From NCBI GenBank assembly GCA_946480015.1, contig CAMLIL010000023.1, positions 1 to 62,208 on the forward strand: DNA of 62,208 bases, read 5' to 3'. The stretch comes from an uncultured Oxalobacteraceae bacterium (GTDB taxonomy: Bacteria > Pseudomonadota > Gammaproteobacteria > Burkholderiales > Burkholderiaceae). How positions within the stretch are numbered: the stretch's first letter is position 1; every line of letters begins with the position of its first letter. Under the pieces are notes generated by a model, which worked only from the letters and a program-made list of their open reading frames with translations, did not search any database and had not been told where the DNA came from. The position numbers and the translations under genes were made by a program. Below, in pieces: positions 35,936 to 44,874 of this stretch.

Positions 35936-37567
35936 GTGGACATTCATCGCCTCAAGCTGAAGCACCGTTTTTTGATTCTGCTGTCGACCTTTTTCGTCGG
36001 CTTTGCCGTGTACGGCGCAGTATCGTTTTATACCCTCAACGCGCTTAAGGTCAACGGGCCGCTGTATCAGGACATCGTGCAGAACAAGGACCTGGTGGCC
36101 GACGTGCTGCCGCCCCCCGAATACATCATCGAATCCTACCTGGTGACCCTGCAGATGATGGCCGCCGACGGCGCCGCGCAGACGCGCCTGGTGGAGCGCC
36201 TCAAGACGCTCAAGGGCGAGTACGACACGCGCCATGAGGTGTGGGTCAAGGCGCGCCTGGATGCGCAGCTCGGTCCGCTTCTGCTCAAGTCGGCGCACAC
36301 GCCGGCGATCGCGTTTTACGATGCCGCTTTCACCAAGCTGGTGCCGGCGCTCAATGCGGGCGACCATGCCGCCGCCACCGCCATCATGCAGAGCATGGCA
36401 ACCCTGTACGAGGAACACCGCAGGGCGATCGACGAGGTGGTGAAGCTGGCCGTCGCCGGCAGCGAACGGGGCGAAAGCAAAGGCGCGCAGCAGATCGAGA
36501 CGGCGCGCCTGGTCATGCTGGCCGTGCTGCTCGGTTCGCTGGCCGCCGGCCTGGCCGTGGCGTGGTATATCCTGCGCGGCCTGCTGCATCGCCTGGGCGG
36601 CGAACCGGCCTACGCCGCCGATATTTGCCGCCAGGTCGCCGCCGGCCGGCTCGACCTTGCCGTGGAAGTGCGCGGCGACCAGCAGGGCAGCCTGCTGGCC
36701 TCGATCCGCGCCATGCAGCAAACCCTGGCCGGCACGGTGTCGGGGATCCAGAGCGCGGCCGATACGCTGGCGCTGGGCACGAACGAAATTTCGGCCGGCA
36801 ACCAGGACCTGGCCTCGCGCACCGAGCAGCAGAGCGCGTCGCTGGAGGAAGCCACGCGCGCGGTGCAGGCGCTGACCGACAATGTGCATAACAACGCGCG
36901 CGACGCCGAACAGGCCAGCGCGCTGGCGCGCACCGCGTCGTCGATCGCCGAGAACGGCGGAGTGGTGGTGGGCGATGTGGTGCGCACCATGGAGCTCATC
37001 AGCGCTTCGTCGGCCAAGATCGTGGACATCATCGGGGTGATCGACGGGATCGCTTTCCAGACCAATATTTTGGCGCTCAACGCCGCCGTGGAAGCGGCCC
37101 GCGCGGGCGAGCAAGGCCGCGGCTTTGCCGTCGTGGCCGGCGAAGTACGCAGCCTGGCGCAGCGCAGTGCCACGGCCGCCAAGGAAATCAAGGTACTGAT
37201 CGACGCCTCGGTACAGCAGATGCAGGCAGGCAGCAACATGGTGGGGCAGGCCGGCAGCACCATGGTCGAGGTGGTGGGCAGCGTCAGGCAGGTCAGCGAC
37301 ATCATCGGCCGCATCAGCGCGGCCAGCCAGGAACAAAGCGAGGGCATCGAGCGGGTGCACCAGAGCGTCAACCAGATGGAAACCGTAGCGGTGCAAAACG
37401 CCGCCCTGGTCGAGGAAGCGGCAGCGGCAGCGGCCTCGCTGCGTGAGCAGGCTGAAGCGCTCAAGGGCACGGTCGGCAATTTCAGCATTGGCGCCGAGTG
37501 GCTGACTGCGGCGCCTGCGCCCACCGGCAGCGCCCGCAAGCCGATGCTGCGCATTCCGGTGGTATAG
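35936..37567 (+). CDS. Methyl-accepting chemotaxis protein
   Basis: 543 residues with GTG start and GGAG about 10 nt upstream. First membrane helix about 10-32 (FLILLSTFFVGFAVYGAV), a helical periplasmic four-helix-bundle-like sensor (about 35-185), second membrane helix about 190-212, a HAMP-type region (RLGGEPAYAADICRQVAAG) and a signalling domain with the conserved tip IIGVIDGIAFQTNILALNAA followed by GRGFAVVAGEVRSLAQRS. It has no C-terminal CheR-docking pentapeptide. It would couple an unknown periplasmic stimulus to CheA; no other chemotaxis genes are nearby. Confidence 0.93.
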   Translation: MDIHRLKLKHRFLILLSTFFVGFAVYGAVSFYTLNALKVNGPLYQDIVQNKDLVADVLPPPEYIIESYLVTLQMMAADGAAQTRLVERLKTLKGEYDTRHEVWVKARLDAQLGPLLLKSAHTPAIAFYDAAFTKLVPALNAGDHAAATAIMQSMATLYEEHRRAIDEVVKLAVAGSERGESKGAQQIETARLVMLAVLLGSLAAGLAVAWYILRGLLHRLGGEPAYAADICRQVAAGRLDLAVEVRGDQQGSLLASIRAMQQTLAGTVSGIQSAADTLALGTNEISAGNQDLASRTEQQSASLEEATRAVQALTDNVHNNARDAEQASALARTASSIAENGGVVVGDVVRTMELISASSAKIVDIIGVIDGIAFQTNILALNAAVEAARAGEQGRGFAVVAGEVRSLAQRSATAAKEIKVLIDASVQQMQAGSNMVGQAGSTMVEVVGSVRQVSDIIGRISAASQEQSEGIERVHQSVNQMETVAVQNAALVEEAAAAAASLREQAEALKGTVGNFSIGAEWLTAAPAPTGSARKPMLRIPVV

Positions 37568-37638
37568 CGAAGTCGTCGCGCCCCGGATTCAATCGTGCGC
37601 GCCTTGCCAAGGCCGCGCGCGTCGGTGATGATCTGACA

Positions 37639-38091
37639 ATGAAACGATCACGCCTTTACTCGGCAGCACCATTGTGCTGCGCACTCCTGCTTGCCATCAC
37701 CGGTGCTGCCTGCAGCGCTCCAGAACCCGCTTCATCCACTCCCGTTGCCAGTGCCGTGACGCGGGCGCCGGCAGCTGGCGCCGCGCAGGCAGACAGAATC
37801 CGTGCTGAAATTGGCGATGCCGCCTGCGACAGTGCCGAGCAGTGCCGCACGCTTGCCTACGGCCACAAAGCCTGCGGCGGGCCGGAACGTTACCTTGCTT
37901 ATTCGACCAAGCGCAGCGACAGTGGGCGCCTGGCCGAGCTGGCCGCAAGCTATGCGAACGAGCGCCGCGCCCAGGATGCACGCGAAGGCTTGATGTCGAC
38001 CTGTTCGCTCGTTACCGATCCGGGCGCTACCTGCAGTGCTGGACGTTGTACCTTGCAGCAGCAGGGGCCGGGTGGGGCAGTGGCCCGCTGA
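37639..38091 (+). CDS. Putative lipoprotein, unknown function
   Basis: 150 residues from the ATG at 37639. The signal segment APLCCALLLAITGAACSAPEP has a possible lipobox Cys. The mature part has four further cysteines (DAACDSAEQCRTLAYGHKACGG; STCSLVTDPGATCSAGRC), suggesting two or three disulfides in the periplasm. No known domain recognised. It sits alone between the chemoreceptor and the LysR regulator. Confidence 0.7.
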   Translation: MKRSRLYSAAPLCCALLLAITGAACSAPEPASSTPVASAVTRAPAAGAAQADRIRAEIGDAACDSAEQCRTLAYGHKACGGPERYLAYSTKRSDSGRLAELAASYANERRAQDAREGLMSTCSLVTDPGATCSAGRCTLQQQGPGGAVAR

Positions 38092-38119
38092 AGTCGTCGA
38101 CCGGCTTTACACCGCAACC

Positions 38120-39049
38120 TTACACTGCAACCTTACATTGCAACTCAGGACACCAGGGCTGCAGCACCGGCAGGGCCGCCAGCCGTTGGGCCAGAAAATC
38201 CACGCAGGCGCGCAGGCGCGCGGGCAGGTAGCGCCCGCTCTGCATCACCAGCTGCACCGGCGCCGCGGGCGCTTCGAAGTGGTCCAGCAGCCGCACCAGG
38301 GAGCCGTCGGCCAGCTGGTCGGCAACCTGGTACGACAGCGCCCTGCCAATGCCGCGCCCGGCAAGCACCGCCATGAGCACCGCATCGATCTCGTTGACCG
38401 TCAGGCGCGGATCGAGCTTGACGGCCAGATCGCGGCCCTCGTGCCGGAAGCGCCATTCCGCCACGTTGCTGGAGGCGCTGGAAAAAATCACTTCATGTCC
38501 GCTCAGCTCGTGCGGCGTGCGTGGCGTGCCGGCCCGCGCCAGATAGGCAGGGCTGGCCACCACGACGCGTCCTACCGCGCCGACCTGGCGCGCCACCATG
38601 GTCGTGTCGGGCAGGGCGCCGATGCGTAGCGCCAGGTCGACGCCGTGCTCGATCAGGTCGATGTTGCGGTCGTTGAACAACATCTCGATCTGCAGGGCCG
38701 GATGCAGGTCGAGAAAGGCGAGCACCGCCGGTGTCAGGTGGCGCCGTCCGAACACATGCGGTGCCGTGATCCGCAACCTGCCGCGCAAGGGCCCCTGTTC
38801 TTCTTCGCCGACGGCACTGTCGTAATCGGCCAGCACGCGGCGCGCCATCTCGCCCAGACGCACCCCGGCCTCGGTCGGCGCCAGCCTGCGTGTGGTGCGT
38901 TCGATCAGGCGCACCCCCACACGCGCTTCCAGCGCCGCCAGCGCGCGTGTGACCGCCGGCGCCGAACGCTGAAGCCGCCGCGCAGCACCGCTCAGGCTGG
39001 CGGCATCGAGAATCGCCACAAACACCTGCAGTTCGTCGAACCTGTCCAC
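38120..39049 (-). CDS. LysR-type transcriptional regulator
   Basis: 309 residues: N-terminal winged HTH (MDRFDELQVFVAILDAASLS, RRLQRSAPAVTRALAALE) and a LysR substrate-binding domain beginning at LRGRLRITAPHVFG. It is divergently oriented to the GST/PNPOx pair with a 107-bp gap containing an inverted repeat, the typical LysR arrangement, so it likely controls that pair and itself. The effector is not predictable. Confidence 0.93.
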   Translation of the reverse strand: MDRFDELQVFVAILDAASLSGAARRLQRSAPAVTRALAALEARVGVRLIERTTRRLAPTEAGVRLGEMARRVLADYDSAVGEEEQGPLRGRLRITAPHVFGRRHLTPAVLAFLDLHPALQIEMLFNDRNIDLIEHGVDLALRIGALPDTTMVARQVGAVGRVVVASPAYLARAGTPRTPHELSGHEVIFSSASSNVAEWRFRHEGRDLAVKLDPRLTVNEIDAVLMAVLAGRGIGRALSYQVADQLADGSLVRLLDHFEAPAAPVQLVMQSGRYLPARLRACVDFLAQRLAALPVLQPWCPELQCKVAV

Positions 39050-39066
39050 GGAATTCTTCCATTAAG

Positions 39067-39123
39067 TGAAATAATGTTTTGCACTCTATCATTATTGTCA
39101 CTGTCCGGTGGAAGTCTTAGGAT
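39067..39123 (+). promoter_or_regulatory. GST promoter with LysR-type inverted repeat
   Basis: ATAATG (39071-39076) and CATTAT (39090-39095) form an inverted repeat with outer TGA/TCA, overlapping the -35 box TTGTCA (39095-39100). With 17 bp spacing a -10 TAGGAT lies at 39118-39123. Transcription would start near 39130. The repeat covering the -35 fits control by the divergent LysR protein. Confidence 0.6.
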
Positions 39124-39156
39124 GTGGCTCTCCCGTCACGAAATCAGGGTCTTCCC

Positions 39157-39768
39157 ATGAATACCTCCTCGCTACTGTTGTACGGCACTAAATTATCCGG
39201 TCATACGCACCGGGTCGAACTGTTTCTGCGTCTGCTCGGTTTGCCTTACGAATACGCGCAGGCCGGCGCCGATGTGCGTACCAGCGATGCATTCAAACGC
39301 CTCAACCCGCTTGGTCAGATTCCGGTGCTGCAGGACGGCGATGTGACCGTGGCCGACAGCACCGCCATCCTGGTGTACCTGTGCAAGCGCTACGCGCCGG
39401 ACAGCAGCTGGCTTCCGGGCGAAGCCGTGCCGGCCGCCGCCGTGCAGCGCTGGCTGTCGATCGCCGCCAACGAACTGGCCAACGGACCGGCCGCCGCCCG
39501 GGCCGCCGCCTTGTTCAAGGCGCCCAACGATGTCGCGCGCGCGCACGCCATCGCCCAGCGCCTGCTTGTCTTCATGGAAGGCCACCTCACCGGGCGCGAC
39601 TTCCTGGCGGCCAGCCATCCGACCATCGCCGACCTGGCCTGCTACGCCTACATCGCCCGCGCCCCCGAAGGCGGCGTGAGCCTTGATGGTTTCTCCGCGC
39701 TCGGCCAATGGCTGGCGCGCGTGGAAGCCTTGCCGGGCTTCTTGCCCATGCCCGGGCCGGCAGCATGA
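39157..39768 (+). CDS. Glutathione S-transferase family protein
   Basis: 203 residues: thioredoxin-fold N-domain (about 5-80) with LYGTKLSGHTHRVELFLRLL, LNPLGQIPVLQDGD (the cis-Pro loop) and ADSTAILVYL (Ser/Thr for the gamma-Glu moiety), then an all-helical C-domain with HPTIADLACYAYI. The ATG at 39157 begins the first strand. The stop overlaps the next ATG, so it is co-translated with the PNPOx-like protein. Confidence 0.93.
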   Translation: MNTSSLLLYGTKLSGHTHRVELFLRLLGLPYEYAQAGADVRTSDAFKRLNPLGQIPVLQDGDVTVADSTAILVYLCKRYAPDSSWLPGEAVPAAAVQRWLSIAANELANGPAAARAAALFKAPNDVARAHAIAQRLLVFMEGHLTGRDFLAASHPTIADLACYAYIARAPEGGVSLDGFSALGQWLARVEALPGFLPMPGPAA

Positions 39769-40610
39769 ACGGGCCGTTCCACCCCGGCGAACTGCGCGCG
39801 CAGGCGCTCGCAGGCGTCACGGGTGCGGGCGGCGCCATCCGCACCCACATGCCTGAGCAGCACCGCACGTTTTTTGCGCAGTTGCCCTTCCTGCTGCTGG
39901 CCACCACCGATGCCGACGGCTCCCCCCGGGCCGGCGTCATCAGCGGGCCGGCAGGCTTCGTCGCCAGCCCCGACCCGGCTACCTTGCGTATTGCCATGCC
40001 CGACGGGCCGCTACCGGCGCCAGGCAGCGCCGTGGGGCTGCTCGGAATTGACCTGGCCACGCGCCGGCGCAACCGTGCCAACGGTGTGGTCGGCAGCAGC
40101 GCCGACGGGGTGCTCACCGTGGCGGTACAGCAAAGCTTTGGCAACTGCCCTCAACATATACGCCCGCGCCAGGTGCGCACCGCCGAAGCCGCCGCACACC
40201 CGCCCTTGCATTTCGATGGCCTGAACCAGCATGCCCGTGACCTGGTGGCGCACGCCGATACGTTTTTCATTGCGACCAGTGGCGGGCAGTTCGGCATCGA
40301 TATATCGCACCGTGGCGGTCCGCCGGGCCTGGTAGCCGTTGATGGTGCGACCTTGACCGTGCCGGACTTTAACGGCAACCGTTACTTCAACACCCTGGGA
40401 AACCTGCTGCTCGATCCCCGCGCAGCCCTCCTGTTCATTCACTTCGACCGGGGCGATGTACTTGAGTTGCGCGGACACGCCGAGATTTTGTGGGATATCA
40501 AACCCGGTGCCCTCGGGCAAGCGGAGGGCCGGCGCTGGCGCTTTCACGTACGCAAGGGCCGCCTCGGCGCCGGCGCGCTGCCCTTGCGCTGGCACTTGTT
40601 GGAGGGCTAG
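39765..40610 (+). CDS. Pyridoxamine 5'-phosphate oxidase-fold flavin-binding protein
   Basis: 281 residues. It contains a split-barrel PNPOx-like domain (FLLLATTDADGSPRAGVISG; later FIATSGGQFGIDISHRGGPPG and NRYFNTLGNLLLDPRAALLF). Members bind FMN or related cofactors and are often misannotated as PNPOx. The start overlaps the GST stop (ATGA). Together with GST and LysR it suggests a detoxification or redox role, which is inference. Confidence 0.85.
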   Translation: MNGPFHPGELRAQALAGVTGAGGAIRTHMPEQHRTFFAQLPFLLLATTDADGSPRAGVISGPAGFVASPDPATLRIAMPDGPLPAPGSAVGLLGIDLATRRRNRANGVVGSSADGVLTVAVQQSFGNCPQHIRPRQVRTAEAAAHPPLHFDGLNQHARDLVAHADTFFIATSGGQFGIDISHRGGPPGLVAVDGATLTVPDFNGNRYFNTLGNLLLDPRAALLFIHFDRGDVLELRGHAEILWDIKPGALGQAEGRRWRFHVRKGRLGAGALPLRWHLLEG

Positions 40611-40643
40611 CAGCCTGCCGGAGCGGTCGCGGGCGCCAGCACG

Positions 40644-40649
40644 TATAAT
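40644..40649 (+). promoter_or_regulatory. Possible -10 box upstream of folE
   Basis: A consensus TATAAT lies 39 bp before the folE ATG in an otherwise GC-rich gap; no convincing -35 is seen 16-18 bp upstream, so an activator or alternative sigma factor may be needed. Confidence 0.35.
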
Positions 40650-40687
40650 TTGCCCCATGTTATCGCCCACTCGACCAGGACTCCAGC

Positions 40688-41395
40688 ATGCCCACTGACC
40701 CGACATCCGGCTATCAGCCCGTCAATGTACCGGTATCGGAACGCATCCGCCAGCGTCTGACCGCCAGCAAGACCCGCTTCCACGCCAACGACAATATTGC
40801 CGACTTCATCGAAGCGGGCGAGCTCGACGAGCTGCTCGATGAAGTCAGCGCCAAGCTGCAGGGGGTGCTGGAAAGCCTGGTCATCGATACCACCAGCGAC
40901 CACAATACGGTCGACACCGGCCGCCGCGTCGCCAAGATGTTCATCAATGAAGTGTTCGGCGGGCGTTACGTGCCGATGCCGCCGGTGACCGAGTTTCCCA
41001 ACGTATCGCACCTGAACGAGCTGATGATCGTCGGTCCGATCACCGTGCGCAGTGCCTGTTCGCACCATCTGTGCCCGGTGATCGGCAAAGTGTGGATCGG
41101 GGTGATGCCCAATGAGCACTCGAACCTGATTGGCTTGTCTAAATATGCGCGCATCGCCCAGTGGGTCATGGGCCGTCCCCAGATCCAGGAAGAAGCCGTG
41201 GTCCAGCTGGCCGACCTGTTGCAGGAAAAAATGCAGCCGGACGGGCTGGCGGTGGTCATGGAAGCTGACCATTTCTGTATGCAATGGCGCGGCGTCAAGG
41301 ATATGGATGCCAGGATGATCAACAGCGTCATGCACGGCTCCTTCCTGAAAGACAAATCGTTGCGCCGTGAATTTCTGTCGCTGATCAAACGCTAA
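40688..41395 (+). CDS. folE: GTP cyclohydrolase I (divergent FolE)
   Basis: 235 residues, whole-length FolE homology: DTGRRVAKMFINEVFGG, the metal/active-site loop SACSHHLCPVIG (Cys and His ligands), NEHSNLIGLSKYARIAQW and the second Cys in ADHFCMQWRGVKD. The enzyme converts GTP to dihydroneopterin triphosphate. The usual CEHH and MCMxMRG motifs are altered here (CSHH; FCMQWRG), suggesting a paralogue distinct from the housekeeping folate enzyme. The BLUF gene starts 24 bp after the stop, so the two are likely one operon. Confidence 0.92.
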   Translation: MPTDPTSGYQPVNVPVSERIRQRLTASKTRFHANDNIADFIEAGELDELLDEVSAKLQGVLESLVIDTTSDHNTVDTGRRVAKMFINEVFGGRYVPMPPVTEFPNVSHLNELMIVGPITVRSACSHHLCPVIGKVWIGVMPNEHSNLIGLSKYARIAQWVMGRPQIQEEAVVQLADLLQEKMQPDGLAVVMEADHFCMQWRGVKDMDARMINSVMHGSFLKDKSLRREFLSLIKR

Positions 41396-41419
41396 CCGCA
41401 CTTTCACCAGGGGCCTGCC

Positions 41420-41845
41420 ATGCTAGTTCGTCTTCTATACGCCAGCCGGGTGGCCGGCGAAGCGCAATGCGACCTGATCCAGTCGATCATGCAGGCCTCG
41501 CATGCGAACAATCCGCGCCTGGGCATTACCGGCATCCTGTGTCATAGCGACCGCCTGTTCATGCAAGTGCTCGAAGGCGGGCGCGACAAGGTCAACGCCC
41601 TGTACGCCAAGCTGCTGCACGATGCGCGCCATACCGACGTGATGCTGCTGCATTACGAGGAAATCAACGAGCGCAAGTATGCCGGCTGGACCATGGGCCA
41701 CGTCAACCTGGCCAAGGTCAATCCCTCGATCCTGCTGCGTTTCTCCGATTTGCCGGGTCTCGATCCGCACGCCATGTCGGGGCGCAATTCGCTGGCACTG
41801 ATCGACGACCTGATCGCCGCGGCGGCCATCATCGGCCGCTCCTGA
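41420..41845 (+). CDS. BLUF-domain blue-light photoreceptor
   Basis: 141 residues, essentially a stand-alone BLUF domain binding FAD. All residues of the photocycle occur at canonical spacing: Tyr7, Asn31, Gln49, Trp90 and Met92, equivalent to AppA Tyr21, Asn45, Gln63, Trp104 and Met106. Motifs: RLLYASRV, NNPRLGITGILCHS, FMQVLEGG, KYAGWTMG. No attached output domain, so it must act on a partner protein. The ATG follows CCAGGGG. Its place behind folE suggests light control of, or a link to, pterin metabolism. Confidence 0.95.
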   Translation: MLVRLLYASRVAGEAQCDLIQSIMQASHANNPRLGITGILCHSDRLFMQVLEGGRDKVNALYAKLLHDARHTDVMLLHYEEINERKYAGWTMGHVNLAKVNPSILLRFSDLPGLDPHAMSGRNSLALIDDLIAAAAIIGRS

Positions 41846-41847
41846 GC

Positions 41848-41880
41848 AAAAAAAAACCGTCCCCCGGACAGCGGGGACGG
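41848..41880 (-). terminator. Terminator of the TonB receptor gene (minus strand)
   Basis: The stem CCGTCCCC/GGGGACGG (41857-41880) is preceded on the plus strand by nine A, i.e. followed by nine T on the minus strand. It lies 36 bp past the receptor stop at 41917. On the plus strand there is no T-run, so it would serve the BLUF gene poorly. Confidence 0.8.
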
Positions 41881-41916
41881 TGGCGGTGTCAGGCCGCCAC
41901 GTACGGCAGCCGGAAC

Positions 41917-44874
41917 TTAGAACTTGTAGCGCAGGCCGAGAAGCACTTCGCGGCCGGTGACGTTGTTGACCACCACGCTGTTGCGCGCGCGGCTGACGAA
42001 CTGGTCGTTCGGCTCGTTGGTCAGATTGACCCCTTCCAGCGTGGCTTCCAGCTTATCGCTGAACTTATACGAGAACGAGACGTCGAAGTTGAGCGTCTTG
42101 TTTTTTCCCTCCACGTCGTTGTTGTTCTGGCCAGGCACGCGGGTCAGGAAGGCGTCGCGTTCCGAAGCCGAAAGGCGTGCGCTGAAGGTGCCGTCATCGT
42201 AGTACAGCGTGGCGTTCCACGATTTTGGCGACAGGAACAGCAGGTCATCGACCACCGTGCCGGTGCTCGTTGGCGAAACCACGTACTCGATCTGGGACTT
42301 CACTTTCGTGAAGTTCAGCAGGGTGCCGAAGTTGCGGCCCCAGCCGGGCAGGAAGCTGAAGGGTTGCTGGTAGTTCAGTTCGAAACCGCGCAGCTTGCCG
42401 CCTTCCGTGTTGATCGGCGCGGTGACCTGGAAGATTTCTTCGCCGTTGAAGTTGCCTGGCAGCAGAGACATCGGCAGGCCGGTATCCTTGAACGCAACAT
42501 TGCTGCGGATGCTCTGGATATAGGTGTCGATGTTTTTCTGGAACAGGCCCAGGCCGATGAAAGCGCTCTTGCCGAAGTAGTATTCGAAATTGGTATCGAA
42601 GGTCTTGGCCCGGAAGGGCTTGAGCAGCGGGTTGCCGGCCGTAATCGACGGCGAGCCGGTGGTGGACACGGTGCCGCCCGGGGTCAGGTTGTTCAGTTGC
42701 GGGCGGGTCATGACTTTCGCCACGGCCACGCGCCAGATCAGGTTCGGCGCCAGGGTTGCGGCCATGTTAAACGCCGGCAGCACGTCCTTGTAGTTGTTGT
42801 CGACGGTCACGGCGGTGCCGCCGCCGGCGGCCTGGTAACCGGTGGCGCTCATCTGGGTTTCGACATAGCGCACACCGGCATTGCCGCGCACCGGAATGCC
42901 GGCAATTTCGCTGCTGTACTCGGCCATCAGGAAGATGCCATTGTCTTCTTCGGTGACCGAGCGGTTGTTGCCGCGCGCATTGCCGTTGGTGATCGACGAC
43001 AAGGTAAAGTCGCCGGGACCGCCGGCAGGGCCATTCTTGATGCAGTTGCAATAAATGTCGTAGGCCTTGGCGATGGCGTTGAGGTTGGGAATGGCCCAGG
43101 CGGTGGGCGTGCCGGCCGGCATGCCCAGGCCATTGCCGAAGCCGCTAATCATCGTCGTCAGGCTGGCCGCCGAGGTGCCGGCCGGCGGCGCGAAAATGGT
43201 GTCGCCCTGATTGACCCGACGGAACTCAAACGAATCGAAGGAGTACTTCTTGTAATCGATGCCGCCCTTGATGGTCAACTTGTCGGGAATCGCATCCCAC
43301 GACAGGTCGATGTGGCCGACATCGTTGCGATTGGTCGCGCCCTGCGGACGGATACGGATTTCGCTCGTGGTGGTGTTGGCCACGGTGGCCGGCTGGGTGC
43401 CGCTGCCGACCTGCGGGATGCCGACCAGGGTCAGCGCTCCGCCGGCCTGGGTCACGTCGAAGGGATAGCCGATCGCCGGCATGCGCTCATTGCCGCGGTA
43501 GTCGATGGTGTAGCCATTGACATTGAGCGCATCCAGGGTGGTGGTGGTCTGGACGGGGTTGCGGAATTTCGAGGTGGCGCGGCCGACGCGGGCGTTCATG
43601 CGCACGGTCTCGCTGATGTCTTGCTGCCACGAAAGCGTCGGCTGGGTGAAGGTGGTCGACAGTTCGTCGAAACGCGATTCGGCGCGGATGTCGACCCCGT
43701 TGTACTTGCCGTACATTAAGTTGCCATTGGCCGCGTATTCGGCGGCGAGCACGCTGGTCTGCGGCTTGCCGCCCTGGGTGGCCGAGCGGCTGAAGGAGAT
43801 CGCTTCCAGGAAGTCTTCCTGGCGGGTCGCGTCCAGCTTGGAGTACAGCATGTCCAGGGTCAGCAGGGTGCCTCGCGCGGGTTTCCACTGAACCGAGGCG
43901 GTCAAGCCCAGGCGGTCCTGGTCGTGGGTCAGGCGGCCGTAGCGTGGCAGGCGCGGATGGAAGTTGGCGGCGTTGCTGGCGGTATTGTAGGCGGCGATGG
44001 TGTCGGCATTGCCGGCCAGGCGAGGCACGCCCTGCGCGGCCGGGCCGCAGGTGGTCGCGGTCGAATTGGCCGGATTGGCCGGGGTCACGCCGGTTGGGGC
44101 GCACCAGCCACCGGAGGACGGACCGTTGTCGTAGCGGACGGTCGAGTAGCCTTCTTCGAACACATTGCGCTTGGAGTAGGCGCCCGACAGCAGCACGCCG
44201 AACTTGCGGTCTTCGCTGGTATTGCCGATCAGGAAGGCGACGCGCGGGTCGGTCTTCTTGGACATATCGTTGTAGCGGCCTTTGACGGCCACCGTCCCAT
44301 TGAAGCCTTTTTTCAGGTCCAGCGGACGCATGGTTTGCAGTTCGACGGTGGCGCCGAGCGAGCCTTCGTCGACGTCGGCCTGCGAGCTCTTGCGAACGGT
44401 CAGCGAGTTGAACAGTTCGGAGGGGAACACATTGAAGTCGAAACCGCGTGAACGGTTGGCGCCGCCAGAGCTGTCGGTGCCGCCAGTGGTGGCCAAGCCT
44501 TCGATGCCATTGATGCGCACGCGGGTAAAGTCCTGGCCCAGGCCGCGCACGGTGATGCTGCGGCCTTCGCCGGCATCGCGGTCGATCACCACGCCAGGCA
44601 CGCGCTGCAGCGACTCAGCCAGGTTGGTATCGGGGAATTTGCCCATGTCTTCGGACTTGATCACGTCGACGATGCCGTTGTCTTCGCGTTTCTTGTTCAG
44701 GGCGCTTTCCAGGGAAGCGCGCAGGCCGGTGACCACCACTTGCTGCAGCGCTTCCGGCGCTGGCGTCTGGGCGTAGGCCGCCTGAACCGACAGTGCCAGC
44801 ATGGTCACCGAAGTGGTGCCGATCAGGCGGGCCGCCGACTTGCCAAGGGCAAAGGTTTGAGTGGTAATGCGCAT
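41917..44874 (-). CDS. Large TonB-dependent receptor for pectin-derived oligosaccharides
   Basis: 985 residues of the TIGR01782 (Xanthomonas/Caulobacter) type. Signal peptide ending QAAYAQ, TonB-box-like LQQVVVTGLRASLESALNKKR, plug (about 60-200: GKFPDTNLAESLQRVPGV, ITVRGLGQDFTRVRING), large barrel, and terminal GREVLLGLRYKF. Receptors of this class typically import plant oligosaccharides. Because it neighbours the pectin genes, oligogalacturonides or rhamnogalacturonan fragments are the likely substrate (inference). Ribosome site: AGGAGA 5-6 nt before the ATG. A pair of TGGTC-type operators lies about 335-390 bp upstream. Confidence 0.93.
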   Translation of the reverse strand: MRITTQTFALGKSAARLIGTTSVTMLALSVQAAYAQTPAPEALQQVVVTGLRASLESALNKKREDNGIVDVIKSEDMGKFPDTNLAESLQRVPGVVIDRDAGEGRSITVRGLGQDFTRVRINGIEGLATTGGTDSSGGANRSRGFDFNVFPSELFNSLTVRKSSQADVDEGSLGATVELQTMRPLDLKKGFNGTVAVKGRYNDMSKKTDPRVAFLIGNTSEDRKFGVLLSGAYSKRNVFEEGYSTVRYDNGPSSGGWCAPTGVTPANPANSTATTCGPAAQGVPRLAGNADTIAAYNTASNAANFHPRLPRYGRLTHDQDRLGLTASVQWKPARGTLLTLDMLYSKLDATRQEDFLEAISFSRSATQGGKPQTSVLAAEYAANGNLMYGKYNGVDIRAESRFDELSTTFTQPTLSWQQDISETVRMNARVGRATSKFRNPVQTTTTLDALNVNGYTIDYRGNERMPAIGYPFDVTQAGGALTLVGIPQVGSGTQPATVANTTTSEIRIRPQGATNRNDVGHIDLSWDAIPDKLTIKGGIDYKKYSFDSFEFRRVNQGDTIFAPPAGTSAASLTTMISGFGNGLGMPAGTPTAWAIPNLNAIAKAYDIYCNCIKNGPAGGPGDFTLSSITNGNARGNNRSVTEEDNGIFLMAEYSSEIAGIPVRGNAGVRYVETQMSATGYQAAGGGTAVTVDNNYKDVLPAFNMAATLAPNLIWRVAVAKVMTRPQLNNLTPGGTVSTTGSPSITAGNPLLKPFRAKTFDTNFEYYFGKSAFIGLGLFQKNIDTYIQSIRSNVAFKDTGLPMSLLPGNFNGEEIFQVTAPINTEGGKLRGFELNYQQPFSFLPGWGRNFGTLLNFTKVKSQIEYVVSPTSTGTVVDDLLFLSPKSWNATLYYDDGTFSARLSASERDAFLTRVPGQNNNDVEGKNKTLNFDVSFSYKFSDKLEATLEGVNLTNEPNDQFVSRARNSVVVNNVTGREVLLGLRYKF

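Noticed and set aside
40150..40700. A -35/-10 promoter pair for folE
   Set aside because: TATAAT at 40644 is good, but no -35 with acceptable spacing is present; only the -10 is listed, with low confidence.
41848..41880. A-run plus hairpin as terminator of the BLUF gene
   Set aside because: On the plus strand the hairpin is preceded by A and not followed by T; it only makes sense for the minus-strand receptor.
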